NCBI GenBank assembly: GCA_958299035.1
Contig: CATQJL010000305.1
Coordinates: 64,018,127 to 64,082,126, forward strand
From: Cylicocyclus nassatus
Taxonomy: Eukaryota; Nematoda; Chromadorea; Rhabditida; Strongylidae
Reading direction: 5' to 3'
Length of the DNA stretch: 64,000 nucleotides
The notes beneath the pieces were generated by a model. The model made no database searches, was not told where the DNA came from, and saw nothing but the letters and a program-made list of their open reading frames with translations. The first letter of the stretch is position 1. The number at the start of each line of letters is the position of its first letter. The position numbers were made by a program, and so were the translations under genes. Below are positions 33,214 to 47,500 of the stretch, in pieces.

Positions 33214-34412
33214 TTAATGAAACAATAGGTCTTTTCAAACGCTGCAAAAATTCTGACCACTGAGCGGATCGAACGCCCAAACTTTCGATCTGGAGTCGAA
33301 CCCGCTACCATTGCGCCAAGCAGTCATAGACTTTCTGAATCGCTACTCTTTCAAAATTTCTGCTGGTGTTTTCTCATATCCTGAGTTTGTCAGTACTGTA
33401 CTGCACAATCCTCTTAATGAAACAGCAGGTCTTTTGAAACGCTGCAAAAATTCTGACCACTGAGCGGATCGAACGCCCAACCTTTCGATCTGGAGTCGAA
33501 CGCGCTACCATTGCGCTAAGCAGTCATAGTCCTTTCTGATTCGTTACTCTTTCATAATTTCTGCTGGTGTTTTCTCATATCCTGAGTTTGCAAGTACTGT
33601 ACTGCAGAATCCTCTTAATGAAACAGCAGGTCTTTTGAAACGCTGCAAAAATTCTGACCACTGAGCGGATCGAACGCCCAACCTTTCGATCTGGAGTCGA
33701 ACGCGCTACCATTGCGCCAAGCAGTCATAGTCCTTTCTGATTCGTTACTCTTTCATAATTTCTGCTGGTGTTTTCTCATATCCTGAGTTTCCCAGTACTG
33801 TACTGCACAATCCTCTTAGTGAAACAGCAGGTCTTTTGAAACGCTGCAAAAATTCTGACCACTGAGCGGATCGAACGCCCAACCTTTCGATCTGGAGTCG
33901 AACGCGCTACCATTGCGCCAAGCAGTCATAGTCCTTTCTCAATCGTTACTCTTTCATAATTTCTGCTGGTGTTTTCTCCTGAGTTTGTCAGTACTGTACT
34001 GCACAATCCTCTTAATGAAACAGCAGGTCTTTTGAAACGCTGCAAAAATTCTGACCACTGAGCGGATCGAACGCCCAACCTTTCGATCTGGAGTCGAACG
34101 CGCTACCATTGCGCCAAGCAGTCATAGTCCTTTCTCAATCGTTACTCTTTCATAATTTCTGCTGGTGTTTTCTCCTGAGTTTGTCAGTACTGTACTGCAC
34201 AATCCTCTTAATGAAACAGCAGGTCTTTTGAAACGCTGCAAAAATTCTGACCACTGAGCGGATCGAACGCCCAACCTTTCGATCTGGAGTCGAACGCGCT
34301 ACCATTGCGCCAAGCAGTCATAGTCCTTTCTCACTCGTTACTCTTTCATAATTTCTGCTGGTGTTTTCTCATATCCTGAGTTTGTCAGTACTGTACTGCA
34401 CAATCCTCTTAA

Positions 34413-34723
34413 CACATTGACGACCGTGCAGATTTTTGGTTGTGTGCCCTCTGGGACCAAGGTCTTTTACGGAGCAGCCCATATTATTCAAATATAATTA
34501 CGCATACTGCGATCTGCAGTACATCAACAGTAGATCTGAAAGGCTGACAAAACAGGTAGAGGTCACCCCTAGATTCAGTGCAAAAGAAAGCTCGTGGGGT
34601 GATCTATTGCAGGATAGTAGTCATTTTAATAAAGTTCAAGCCTTGACACACATGGTGTGTCAAGCGGTCCCACGCGGTAGTCATTGCTTGACACACCATG
34701 TGTGTCAAGCGGCCGTCAATGTG
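34413..34723. mobile_element. piggyBac-type MITE, lineage 1, copy 14
   Basis: 311 bp, exactly 1510 bp after copy 13. Confidence 0.9.
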
Positions 34724-35922
34724 TTAATGAAACAATAGGTCTTTTCAAACGCTGCAAAAATTCTGACCACTGAGCGGATCGAACGCCCAAACTTTCGATC
34801 TGGAGTCGAACCCGCTACCATTGCGCCAAGCAGTCATAGACTTTCTGAATCGCTACTCTTTCAAAATTTCTGCTGGTGTTTTCTCATATCCTGAGTTTGT
34901 CAGTACTGTACTGCACAATCCTCTTAATGAAACAGCAGGTCTTTTGAAACGCTGCAAAAATTCTGACCACTGAGCGGATCGAACGCCCAACCTTTCGATC
35001 TGGAGTCGAACGCGCTACCATTGCGCTAAGCAGTCATAGTCCTTTCTGATTCGTTACTCTTTCATAATTTCTGCTGGTGTTTTCTCATATCCTGAGTTTG
35101 CAAGTACTGTACTGCACAATCCTCTTAATGAAACAGCAGGTCTTTTGAAACGCTGCAAAAATTCTGACCACTGAGCGGATCGAACGCCCAACCTTTCGAT
35201 CTGGAGTCGAACGCGCTACCATTGCGCCAAGCAGTCATAGTCCTTTCTGATTCGTTACTCTTTCATAATTTCTGCTGGTGTTTTCTCATATCCTGAGTTT
35301 GCCAGTACTGTACTGCACAATCCTCTTAATGAAACAGCAGGTCTTTTGAAACGCTGCAAAAATTCTGACCACTGAGCGGATCGAACGCCCAACCTTTCGA
35401 TCTGGAGTCGAACGCGCTACCATTGCGCCAAGCAGTCATAGTCCTTTCTCAATCGTTACTCTTTCATAATTTCTGCTGGTGTTTTCTCCTGAGTTTGTCA
35501 GTACTGTACTGCACAATCCTCTTAATGAAACAGCAGGTCTTTTGAAACGCTGCAAAAATTCTGACCACTGAGCGGATCGAACGCCCAACCTTTCGATCTG
35601 GAGTCGAACGCGCTACCATTGCGCCAAGCAGTCATAGTCCTTTCTCAATCGTTACTCTTTCATAATTTCTGCTGGTGTTTTCTCCTGAGTTTGTCAGTAC
35701 TGTACTGCACAATCCTCTTAATGAAACAGCAGGTCTTTTGAAACGCTGCAAAAATTCTGACCACTGAGCGGATCGAACGCCCAACCTTTCGATCTGGAGT
35801 CGAACGCGCTACCATTGCGCCAAGCAGTCATAGTCCTTTCTCACTCGTTACTCTTTCATAATTTCTGCTGGTGTTTTCTCATATCCTGAGTTTGTCAGTA
35901 CTGTACTGCACAATCCTCTTAA

Positions 35923-36233
35923 CACATTGACGACCGTGCAGATTTTTGGTTGTGTGCCCTCTGGGACCAAGGTCTTTTACGGAGCAGCCCATATTATTCA
36001 AATATAATTACGCATACTGCGATCTGCAGTACATCAACAGTAGATCTGAAAGGCTGACAAAACAGGTAGAGGTCACCCCTAGATTCAGTGCAAAAGAAAG
36101 CTCGTGGGGTGATCTATTGCAGGATAGTAGTCATTTTAATAAAGTTCAAGCCTTGACACACATGGTGTGTCAAGCGGTCCCACGCGGTAGTCATTGCTTG
36201 ACACACCATGTGTGTCAAGCGGCCGTCAATGTG
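35923..36233. mobile_element. piggyBac-type MITE, lineage 1, copy 15
   Basis: 311 bp, exactly 1510 bp after copy 14. Confidence 0.9.
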
Positions 36234-36839
36234 TTAATGAAACAATAGGTCTTTTCAAACGCTGCAAAAATTCTGACCACTGAGCGGATCGAACGCCCAA
36301 ACTTTCGATCTGGAGTCGAACCCGCTACCATTGCGCCAAGCAGTCATAGACTTTCTGAATCGCTACTCTTTCAAAATTTCTGCTGGTGTTTTCTCATATC
36401 CTGAGTTTGTCAGTACTGTACTGCACAATCCTCTTAATGAAACAGCAGGTCTTTTGAAACGCTGCAAAAATTCTGACCACTGAGCGGATCGAACGCCCAA
36501 CCTTTCGATCTGGAGTCGAACGCGCTACCATTGCGCTAAGCAGTCATAGTCCTTTCTGATTCGTTACTCTTTCATAATTTCTGCTGGTGTTTTCTCATAT
36601 CCTGAGTTTGCAAGTACTGTACTGCACAATCCTCTTAATGAAACAGCAGGTCTTTTGAAACGCTGCAAAAATTCTGACCACTGAGCGGATCGAACGCCCA
36701 ACCTTTCGATCTGGAGTCGAACGCGCTACCATTGCGCCAAGCAGTCATAGTCCTTTCTCACTCGTTACTCTTTCATAATTTCTGCTGGTGTTTTCTCATA
36801 TCCTGAGTTTGTCAGTACTGTACTGCACAATCCTCTTAA

Positions 36840-37150
36840 CACATTGACGACCGTGCAGATTTTTGGTTGTGTGCCCTCTGGGACCAAGGTCTTTTACGGA
36901 GCAGCCCATATTATTCAAATATAATTACGCATACTGCGATCTGCAGTACATCAACAGTAGATCTGAAAGGCTGACAAAACAGGTAGAGGTCACCCCTAGA
37001 TTCAGTGCAAAAGAAAGCTCGTGGGGTGATCTATTGCAGGATAGTAGTCATTTTAATAAAGTTCAAGCCTTGACACACATGGTGTGTCAAGCGGTCCCAC
37101 GCGGTAGTCATTGCTTGACACACCATGTGTGTCAAGCGGCCGTCAATGTG
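36840..37150. mobile_element. piggyBac-type MITE, lineage 1, copy 16
   Basis: 311 bp, 917 bp after copy 15. The following tRNA lacks the usual post-MITE D-stem change. Confidence 0.9.
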
Positions 37151-37355
37151 TTAATGAAACAATAGGTCTTTTCAAACGCTGCAAAAATTCTGACCACTGA
37201 GCGGATCGAACGCCCAAACTTTCAATCTGGAGTCGAACGCGCTACCATTGCGCCAAGCAGTCATAGTCCTTTCTGATTCGTTACTCTTTCATAATTTCTG
37301 CTGGTGTTTTCTCATATCCTGAGTTTGCCAGTACTGTACTGCACAATCCTCTTAA

Positions 37356-37666
37356 CACATTGACGACCGTGCAGATTTTTGGTTGTGTGCCCTCTGGGAC
37401 CAAGGTCTTTTACGGAGCAGCCCATATTATTCAAATATAATTACGCATACTGCGATCTGCAGTACATCAACAGTAGATCTGAAAGGCTGACAAAACAGGT
37501 AGAGGTCACCCCTAGATTCAGTGCAAAAGAAAGCTCGTGGGGTGATCTATTGCAGGATAGTAGTCATTTTAATAAAGTTCAAGCCTTGACACACATGGTG
37601 TGTCAAGCGGTCCCACGCGGTAGTCATTGCTTGACACACCATGTGTGTCAAGCGGCCGTCAATGTG
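37356..37666. mobile_element. piggyBac-type MITE, lineage 1, copy 17
   Basis: 311 bp, 516 bp after copy 16. Confidence 0.9.
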
Positions 37667-38271
37667 TTAATGAAACAATAGGTCTTTTCAAACGCTGCAA
37701 AAATTCTGACCACTGAGCGGATCGAACGCCCAAACTTTCGATCTGGAGTCGAACCCGCTACCATTGCGCCAAGCAGTCATAGTCTTTCTGAATCGCTACT
37801 CTTTCAAAATTTCTGCTGGTGTTTTCTCATATCCTGAGTTTTTCAGTACTGTACTGCACAATCTTCTTAATGAAACAGCAGGTCTTTTCAAACGCTGCAA
37901 AAATTCTGACCACTGAGCGGATCGAACGCGCAACCTTTCGATCTGGAGTCGAACGCGCTACCATTGCGCCAAGCAGTCATAGTCCTTTCTCACTCGTTAC
38001 TCTTTCATAATTTCTGCTGGTGTTTTCTCATATCCTGAGTTTGTCAGTACTGTACTGCAGAATCCTCTTAAGGAAACAGCAGGTCTTTTGAAACGCTGCA
38101 AAAATTCTGACCACTGAGCGGATCGAACGCCCAACCTTTCGATCTGGAGTCGAACGCGCTACCATTGCGCCAAGCAGTCATAGTCTTTCTGAATCGCTAC
38201 TCTTTCAAAATTTCTGCTGGTGTTTTCTCATATCCTGAGTTTGTCAGTACTGTACTGCACAATCCTCTTAA

Positions 38272-38582
38272 CACATTGACGACCGTGCAGATTTTTGGTT
38301 GTGTGCCCTCTGGGACCAAGGTCTTTTACGGAGCAGCCCATATTATTCAAATATAATTACGCATACTGCGATCTGCAGTACATCAACAGTAGATCTGAAA
38401 GGCTGACAAAACAGGTAGAGGTCACCCCTAGATTCAGTGCAAAAGAAAGCTCGTGGGGTGATCTATTGCAGGATAGTAGTCATTTTAATAAAGTTCAAGC
38501 CTTGACACACATGGTGTGTCAAGCGGTCCCACGCGGTAGTCATTGCTTGACACACCATGTGTGTCAAGCGGCCGTCAATGTG
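38272..38582. mobile_element. piggyBac-type MITE, lineage 1, copy 18 (last before the MITE-free block)
   Basis: 311 bp with both TTAA flanks. No further MITE occurs for 14.4 kb. Confidence 0.9.
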
Positions 38583-41500
38583 TTAATGAAACAATAGGTC
38601 TTTTCAAACGCTGCAAAAATTCTGACCACTGAGCGGATCGAACGCCCAAACTTTCGATCTGGAGTCGAACCCGCTACCATTGCGCCAAGCAGTCATAGTC
38701 TTTCTGAATCGCTACTCTTTCAAAATTTCTGCTGGTGTTTTCTCATATCCTGAGTTTGTCAGCACTGTACTGCACAATCCTCTTAATGAAACAGCAGGTC
38801 TTTTGAAACGCTGCAAAAATTCTGACCACTGAGCGGATCGAACGCCCAACCTTTCGATCTGGAGTCGAACGCGCTACCATTGCGCCAAGCAGTCATAGTC
38901 CTTTCTCACTCGTTACTCTTTCATAATTTCTGCTGGTGTTTTCTCATATCCTGAGTTTGTCAGTACTGTACTGCAGAATCCTCTTAATGAAACAGCAGGT
39001 CTTTTGAAACGCTGCAAAAATTCTGACCACTGAGCGGATCGAACGCCCAACCTTTCGATCTGGAGTCGAACGCGCTACCATTGCGCCAAGCAGTCATAGT
39101 CCTTTCTCAATCGTTACTCTTTCATAATTTCTGCTGGTGTTTTCTCCTGAGTTTGTCAGTACTGTACTGCACAATCCTCTTAATGAAACAGCAGGTCTTT
39201 TGAAACGCTGCAAAAATTCTGACCACTGAGCGGATCGAACGCCCAACCTTTCGATCTGGAGTCGAACGCGCTACCATTGCGCCAAGCAGTCATAGTCCTT
39301 TCTCACTCGTTACTCTTTCATAATTTCTGCTGGTGTTTTCTCATATCCTGAGTTTGTCAGTACTGTACTGCAGAATCCTCTTAATGAAACAGCAGGTCTT
39401 TTGAAACGCTGCAAAAATTCTGACCACTGAGCGGATCGAACGCCCAACCTTTCGATCTGGAGTCGAACGCGCTACCATTGCGCCAAGCAGTCATAGTCCT
39501 TTCTCAATCGTTACTCTTTCATAATTTCTGCTGGTGTTTTCTCCTGAGTTTGTCAGTACTGTACTGCACAATCCTCTTAATGAAACAGCAGGTCTTTTGA
39601 AACGCTGCAAAAATCCTGACCACTGAGCGGATCGAACGCGCAACCTTTCGATCTGGAGTCGAACGCGCTACCATTGCGCCAAGCAGTCATAGTCCTTTCT
39701 GAATCGCTACTCTTTCATAATTTCTGCTGGTGTTTTCTCATATCCTGAGTTTGTTAGTACTGTACTGCACAATCCTCTTAATGGAACAGCAGGTCTTTAG
39801 GTCTTTTGAAACGCTGCAAAAATTTTGACCACTGAGCGGATCGAACGCCCAACCTTTCGATCTGGAGTCGAACGCGCTACCATTGCGCCAAGCAGTCATA
39901 GTCCTTTCTCAATCGTTACTCTTTCATAATTTCTGCTGGTGTTTTCTCCTGAGTTTGTCAGTACTGTACTGCACAATCCTCTTAATGAAACAGCAGGTCT
40001 TTTGAAACGCTGCAAAAATTCTGACCACTGAGCGGATCGAACGCCCAACCTTTCGATCTGGAGTTGAACGCGCTACCATTGCGCCAAGCAGTCATAGTCC
40101 TTTCTGATTCGTTATTCTTCCATAATTTCTGCTGGTGTTTTCTCATATCCTGAGTTTTTCAGTATTGTACTGCACAATCTTCTTAATGAAACAGCAGGTC
40201 TTTTCAAACGCTGCAAAAATTCTGACCACTGAGCGGATCGAACGCGCAACCTTTCGATCTGGAGTCGAACGCGCTACCATTGCGCCAAGCAGTCATAGTC
40301 CTTTCTCACTCGTTACTCTTTCATAATTTCTGCTGGTGTTTTCTCATATCCTGAGTTTGTCAGTACTGTACTGCAGAATCCTCTTAAGGAAACAGCAGGT
40401 CTTTTGAAACGCTGCAAAAATTCTGACCACTGAGCGGATCGAACGCCCAACCTTTCGATCTGGAGTCGAACGCGCTACCATTGCGCCAAGCAGTCATAGT
40501 CATTTCTCACTCGTTACTCTTTCATAATTTCTGCTGGTGTTTTCTCATATCCTGAGTTTGTCAGTACTGTACTGCACAATCCTCTTAATGAAACAGCAGG
40601 TCTTTTGAAACGCTGCAAAAATTCTGACCACTGAGCGGATCGAACGCCCAACCTTTCGATCTGGAGTCGAACGCGCTACCATTGCGCCAAGCAGTCATAG
40701 TCCTTTCTCACTCGTTACTCTTTCATAATTTCTGCTGGTGTTTTCTCATATCCTGAGTTTGTCAGTACTGTACTGCAGAATCCTCTTAATGAAACAGCAG
40801 GTCTTTTGAAACGCTGCAAAAATTCTGACCACTGAGCGGATCGAACGCCCAACCTTTCGATCTGGAGTCGAACGCGCTACCATTGCGCCAAGCAGTCATA
40901 GTCCTTTCTCAATCGTTACTCTTTCATAATTTCTGCTGGTGTTTTCTCCTGAGTTTGTCAGTACTGTACTGCACAATCCTCTTAATGAAACAGCAGGTCT
41001 TTTGAAACGCTGCAAAAATTCTGACCACTGAGCGGATCGAACGCCCAACCTTTCGATCTGGAGTCGAACGCGCTACCATTGCGCCAAGCAGTCATAGTCC
41101 TTTCTCACTCGTTACTCTTTCATAATTTCTGCTGGTGTTTTCTCATATCCTGAGTTTGTCAGTACTGTACTGCAGAATCCTCTTAATGAAACAGCAGGTC
41201 TTTTGAAACGCTGCAAAAATTCTGACCACTGAGCGGATCGAACGCCCAACCTTTCGATCTGGAGTCGAACGCGCTACCATTGCGCCAAGCAGTCATAGTC
41301 CTTTCTCAATCGTTACTCTTTCATAATTTCTGCTGGTGTTTTCTCCTGAGTTTGTCAGTACTGTACTGCACAATCCTCTTAATGAAACAGCAGGTCTTTT
41401 GAAACGCTGCAAAAATCCTGACCACTGAGCGGATCGAACGCGCAACCTTTCGATCTGGAGTCGAACGCGCTACCATTGCGCCAAGCAGTCATAGTCCTTT

Positions 41501-44500
41501 CTGAATCGCTACTCTTTCATAATTTCTGCTGGTGTTTTCTCATATCCTGAGTTTGTTAGTACTGTACTGCACAATCCTCTTAATGAAACAGCAGGTCTAG
41601 GTCTTTTGAAACGCTGCAAAAATTCTGACCACTGAGCGGATCGAACGCCCAACCTTTCGATCTGGAGTCGAACGCGCTACCATTGCGCCAAGCAGTCATA
41701 GTCCTTTCTCAATCGTTACTCTTTCATAATTTCTGCTGGTGTTTTCTCCTGAGTTTGTCAGTACTGTACTGCACAATCCTCTTAATGAAACAGCAGGTCT
41801 TTTGAAACGCTGCAAAAATTCTGACCACTGAGCGGATCGAACGCCCAACCTTTCGATCTGGAGTCGAACGCGCTACCATTGCGCCAAGCAGTCATAGTCC
41901 TTTCTGATTCGTTATTCTTCCATAATTTCTGCTGGTGTTTTCTCATATCCTGAGTTTTTCAGTACTGTACTGCACAATCTTCTTAATGAAACAGCAGGTC
42001 TTTTCAAACGCTGCAAAAATTCTGACCACTGAGCGGATCGAACGCGCAACCTTTCGATCTGGAGTCGAACGCGCTACCATTGCGCCAAGCAGTCATAGTC
42101 CTTTCTCACTCGTTACTCTTTCATAATTTCTGCTGGTGTTTTCTCATATCCTGAGTTTGTCAGTACTGTACTGCAGAATCCTCTTAAGGAAACAGCAGGT
42201 CTTTTGAAACGCTGCAAAAATTCTGACCACTGAGCGGATCGAACGCCCAACCTTTCGATCTGGAGTCGAACGCGCTACCATTGCGCCAAGCAGTCATAGT
42301 CATTTCTCACTCGTTACTCTTTCATAATTTCTGCTGGTGTTTTCTCATATCCTGAGTTTGTCAGTACTGTACTGCACAATCCTCTTAATGAAACAGCAGG
42401 TCTTTTGAAACGCTGCAAAAATTCTGACCACTGAGCGGATCGAACGCCCAACCTTTCGATCTGGAGTCGAACGCGCTACCATTGCGCCAAGCAGTCATAG
42501 TCCTTTCTCACTCGTTACTCTTTCATAATTTCTGCTGGTGTTTTCTCATATCCTGAGTTTGTCAGTACTGTACTGCAGAATCCTCTTAATGAAACAGCAG
42601 GTCTTTTGAAACGCTGCAAAAATTCTGACCACTGAGCGGATCGAACGCCCAACCTTTCGATCTGGAGTCGAACGCGCTACCATTGCGCCAAGCAGTCATA
42701 GTCCTTTCTCAATCGTTACTCTTTCATAATTTCTGCTGGTGTTTTCTCCTGAGTTTGTCAGTACTGTACTGCACAATCCTCTTAATGAAACAGCAGGTCT
42801 TTTGAAACGCTGCAAAAATTCTGACCACTGAGCGGATCGAACGCCCAACCTTTCGATCTGGAGTCGAACGCGCTACCATTGCGCCAAGCAGTCATAGTCC
42901 TTTCTCACTCGTTACTCTTTCATAATTTCTGCTGGTGTTTTCTCATATCCTGAGTTTGTCAGTACTGTACTGCAGAATCCTCTTAATGAAACAGCAGGTC
43001 TTTTGAAACGCTGCAAAAATTCTGACCACTGAGCGGATCGAACGCCCAACCTTTCGATCTGGAGTCGAACGCGCTACCATTGCGCCAAGCAGTCATAGTC
43101 CTTTCTCAATCGTTACTCTTTCATAATTTCTGCTGGTGTTTTCTCCTGAGTTTGTCAGTACTGTACTGCACAATCCTCTTAATGAAACAGCAGGTCTTTT
43201 GAAACGCTGCAAAAATCCTGACCACTGAGCGGATCGAACGCGCAACCTTTCGATCTGGAGTCGAACGCGCTACCATTGCGCCAAGCAGTCATAGTCCTTT
43301 CTGAATCGCTACTCTTTCATAATTTCTGCTGGTGTTTTCTCATATCCTGAGTTTGTTAGTACTGTACTGCACAATCCTCTTAATGAAACAGCAGGTCTAG
43401 GTCTTTTGAAACGCTGCAAAAATTCTGACCACTGAGCGGATCGAACGCCCAACCTTTCGATCTGGAGTCGAACGCGCTACCATTGCGCCAAGCAGTCATA
43501 GTCCTTTCTCAATCGTTACTCTTTCATAATTTCTGCTGGTGTTTTCTCCTGAGTTTGTCAGTACTGTACTGCACAATCCTCTTAATGAAACAGCAGGTCT
43601 TTTGAAACGCTGCAAAAATTCTGACCACTGAGCGGATCGAACGCCCAACCTTTCGATCTGGAGTCGAACGCGCTACCATTGCGCCAAGCAGTCATAGTCC
43701 TTTCTCACTCGTTACTCTTTCATAATTTCTGCTGGTGTTTTCTCATATCCTGAGTTTGTCAGTACTGTACTGCAGAATCCTCTTAATGAAACAGCAGGTC
43801 TTTTGAAACGCTGCAAAAATTCTGACCACTGAGCGGATCGAACGCCCAACCTTTCGATCTGGAGTCGAACGCGCTACCATTGCGCCAAGCAGTCATAGTC
43901 CTTTCTCAATCGTTACTCTTTCATAATTTCTGCTGGTGTTTTCTCCTGAGTTTGTCAGTACTGTACTGCACAATCCTCTTAATGAAACAGCACGTCTTTT
44001 GAAACGCTGCAAAAATTCTGACCACTGAGCGGATCGAACGCCCAACCTTTCGATCTGGAGTCGAACGCGCTACCATTGCGCCAAGCAGTCATAGTCCTTT
44101 CTCACTCGTTACTCTTTCATAATTTCTGCTGGTGTTTTCTCATATCCTGAGTTTGTCAGTACTGTACTGCAGAATCCTCTTAATGAAACAGCAGGTCTTT
44201 TGAGACGCTGCAAAAATTCTGACCACTGAGCGGATCGAACGCCCAACCTTTCGATCTGGAGTCGAACGCGCTACCATTGCGCCAAGCAGTCATAGTCCTT
44301 TCTCAATCGTTACTCTTTCATAATTTCTGCTGGTGTTTTCTCCTGAGTTTGTCAGTACTGTACTGCACAATCCTCTTAATGAAACAGCAGGTCTTTTGAA
44401 ACGCTGCAAAAATTCTGACCACTGAGCGGATCGAACGCCCAACCTTTCGATCTGGAGTCGAACGCGCTACCATTGCGCCAAGCAGTCATAGTCCTTTCTG

Positions 44501-47500
44501 AATCGTTACTCTTTCATAATTTCTGCTGGTGTTTTCTCCTGAGTTTGTCAGTACTGTACTGCACAATCCTCTTAATGAAACAGCAGGTCTTTTGAAACGC
44601 TGCAAAAATTCTGACCACTGAGCGGATCGAACGCCCAACCTTTCGATCTGGAGTCGAACGCGCTACCATTGCGCCAAGCAGTCATAGTCCTTTCTCACTC
44701 GTTACTCTTTCATAATTTCTGCTGGTGTTTTCTCATATCCTGAGTTTGTCAGTACTGTACTGCAGAATCCTCTTAATGAAACAGCAGGTCTTTTGAAACG
44801 CTGCAAAAATTCTGACCACTGAGCGGATCGAACGCCCAACCTTTCGATCTGGAGTCGAACGCGCTACCATTGCGCCAAGCAGTCATAGTCCTTTCTCAAT
44901 CGTTACTCTTTCATAATTTCTGCTGGTGTTTTCTCCTGAGTTTGTCAGTACTGTACTGCACAATCCTCTTAATGAAACAGCAGGTCTTTTGAAACGCTGC
45001 AAAAATCCTGACCACTGAGCGGATCGAACGCGCAACCTTTCGATCTGGAGTCGAACGCGCTACCATTGCGCCAAGCAGTCATAGTCCTTTCTGAATCGCT
45101 ACTCTTTCATAATTTCTGCTGGTGTTTTCTCATATCCTGAGTTTGTTAGTACTGTACTGCACAATCCTCTTAATGGAACAGCAGGTCTTTAGGTCTTTTG
45201 AAACGCTGCAAAAATTTTGACCACTGAGCGGATCGAACGCCCAACCTTTCGATCTGGAGTCGAACGCGCTACCATTGCGCCAAGCAGTCATAGTCCTTTC
45301 TCAATCGTTACTCTTTCATAATTTCTGCTGGTGTTTTCTCCTGAGTTTGTCAGTACTGTACTGCACAATCCTCTTAATGAAACAGCAGGTCTTTTGAAAC
45401 GCTGCAAAAATTCTGACCACTGAGCGGATCGAACGCCCAACCTTTCGATCTGGAGTCGAACGCGCTACCATTGCGCCAAGCAGTCATAGTCCTTTCTGAT
45501 TCGTTATTCTTCCATAATTTCTGCTGGTGTTTTCTCATATCCTGAGTTTTTCAGTACTGTACTGCACAATCTTCTTAATGAAACAGCAGGTCTTTTCAAA
45601 CGCTGCAAAAATTCTGACCACTGAGCGGATCGAACGCGCAACCTTTCGATCTGGAGTCGAACGCGCTACCATTGCGCCAAGCAGTCATAGTCCTTTCTCA
45701 CTCGTTACTCTTTCATAATTTCTGCTGGTGTTTTCTCATATCCTGAGTTTGTCAGTACTGTACTGCAGAATCCTCTTAAGGAAACAGCAGGTCTTTTGAA
45801 ACGCTGCAAAAATTCTGACCACTGAGCGGATCGAACGCCCAACCTTTCGATCTGGAGTCGAACGCGCTACCATTGCGCCAAGCAGTCATAGTCATTTCTC
45901 ACTCGTTACTCTTTCATAATTTCTGCTGGTGTTTTCTCATATCCTGAGTTTGTCAGTACTGTACTGCACAATCCTCTTAATGAAACAGCAGGTCTTTTGA
46001 AACGCTGCAAAAATTCTGACCACTGAGCGGATCGAACGCCCAACCTTTCGATCTGGAGTCGAACGCGCTACCATTGCGCCAAGCAGTCATAGTCCTTTCT
46101 CACTCGTTACTCTTTCATAATTTCTGCTGGTGTTTTCTCATATCCTGAGTTTGTCAGTACTGTACTGCAGAATCCTCTTAATGAAACAGCAGGTCTTTTG
46201 AAACGCTGCAAAAATCCTGACCACTGAGCGGATCGAACGCGCAACCTTTCGATCTGGAGTCGAACGCGCTACCATTGCGCCAAGCAGTCATAGTCCTTTC
46301 TGAATCGCTACTCTTTCATAATTTCTGCTGGTGTTTTCTCATATCCTGAGTTTGTTAGTACTGTACTGCACAATCCTCTTAATGGAACAGCAGGTCTTTA
46401 GGTCTTTTGAAACGCTGCAAAAATTTTGACCACTGAGCGGATCGAACGCCCAACCTTTCGATCTGGAGTCGAACGCGCTACCATTGCGCCAAGCAGTCAT
46501 AGTCCTTTCTCAATCGTTACTCTTTCATAATTTCTGCTGGTGTTTTCTCCTGAGTTTGTCAGTACTGTACTGCACAATCCTCTTAATGAAACAGCAGGTC
46601 TTTTGAAACGCTGCAAAAATTCTGACCACTGAGCGGATCGAACGCCCAACCTTTCGATCTGGAGTCGAACGCGCTACCATTGCGCCAAGCAGTCATAGTC
46701 CTTTCTCACTCGTTACTCTTTCATAATTTCTGCTGGTGTTTTCTCATATCCTGAGTTTGTCAGTACTGTACTGCAGAATCCTCTTAAGGAAACAGCAGGT
46801 CTTTTGAAACGCTGCAAAAATTCTGACCACTGAGCGGATCGAACGCGCAACCTTTCGATCTGGAGTCGAACGCGCTACCATTGCGCCAAGCAGTCATAGT
46901 CATTTCTCACTCGTTACTCTTTCATAATTTCTGCTGGTGTTTTCTCATATCCTGAGTTTGTCAGTACTGTACTGCACAATCCTCTTAATGAAACAGCAGG
47001 TCTTTTGAAACGCTGCAAAAATTCTGACCACTGAGCGGATCGAACGCCCAACCTTTCGATCTGGAGTCGAACGCGCTACCATTGCGCCAAGCAGTCATAG
47101 TCCTTTCTCACTCGTTACTCTTTCATAATTTCTGCTGGTGTTTTCTCATATCCTGAGTTTGTCAGTACTGTACTGCAGAATCCTCTTAATGAAACAGCAG
47201 GTCTTTTGAAACGCTGCAAAAATTCTGACCACTGAGCGGATCGAACGCCCAACCTTTCGATCTGGAGTCGAACGCGCTACCATTGCGCCAAGCAGTCATA
47301 GTCCTTTCTCAATCGTTACTCTTTCATAATTTCTGCTGGTGTTTTCTCCTGAGTTTGTCAGTACTGTACTGCACAATCCTCTTAATGAAACAGCAGGTCT
47401 TTTGAAACGCTGCAAAAATCCTGACCACTGAGCGGATCGAACGCGCAACCTTTCGATCTGGAGTCGAACGCGCTACCATTGCGCCAAGCAGTCATAGTCC

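Larger units (their letters stand above)
20279..38582. repeat. Array block A: tRNA-Trp monomers with 18 lineage-1 MITEs
   Basis: Roughly 63 monomers by division. MITE copies recur after 1, 2, 3 or more monomers, with repeated spacings of 516, 917, 1510, 1711 and 2628 bp. The first two MITE copies lack 7 bp. The short 196-bp monomer form first appears near 28.1 kb. Confidence 0.85.
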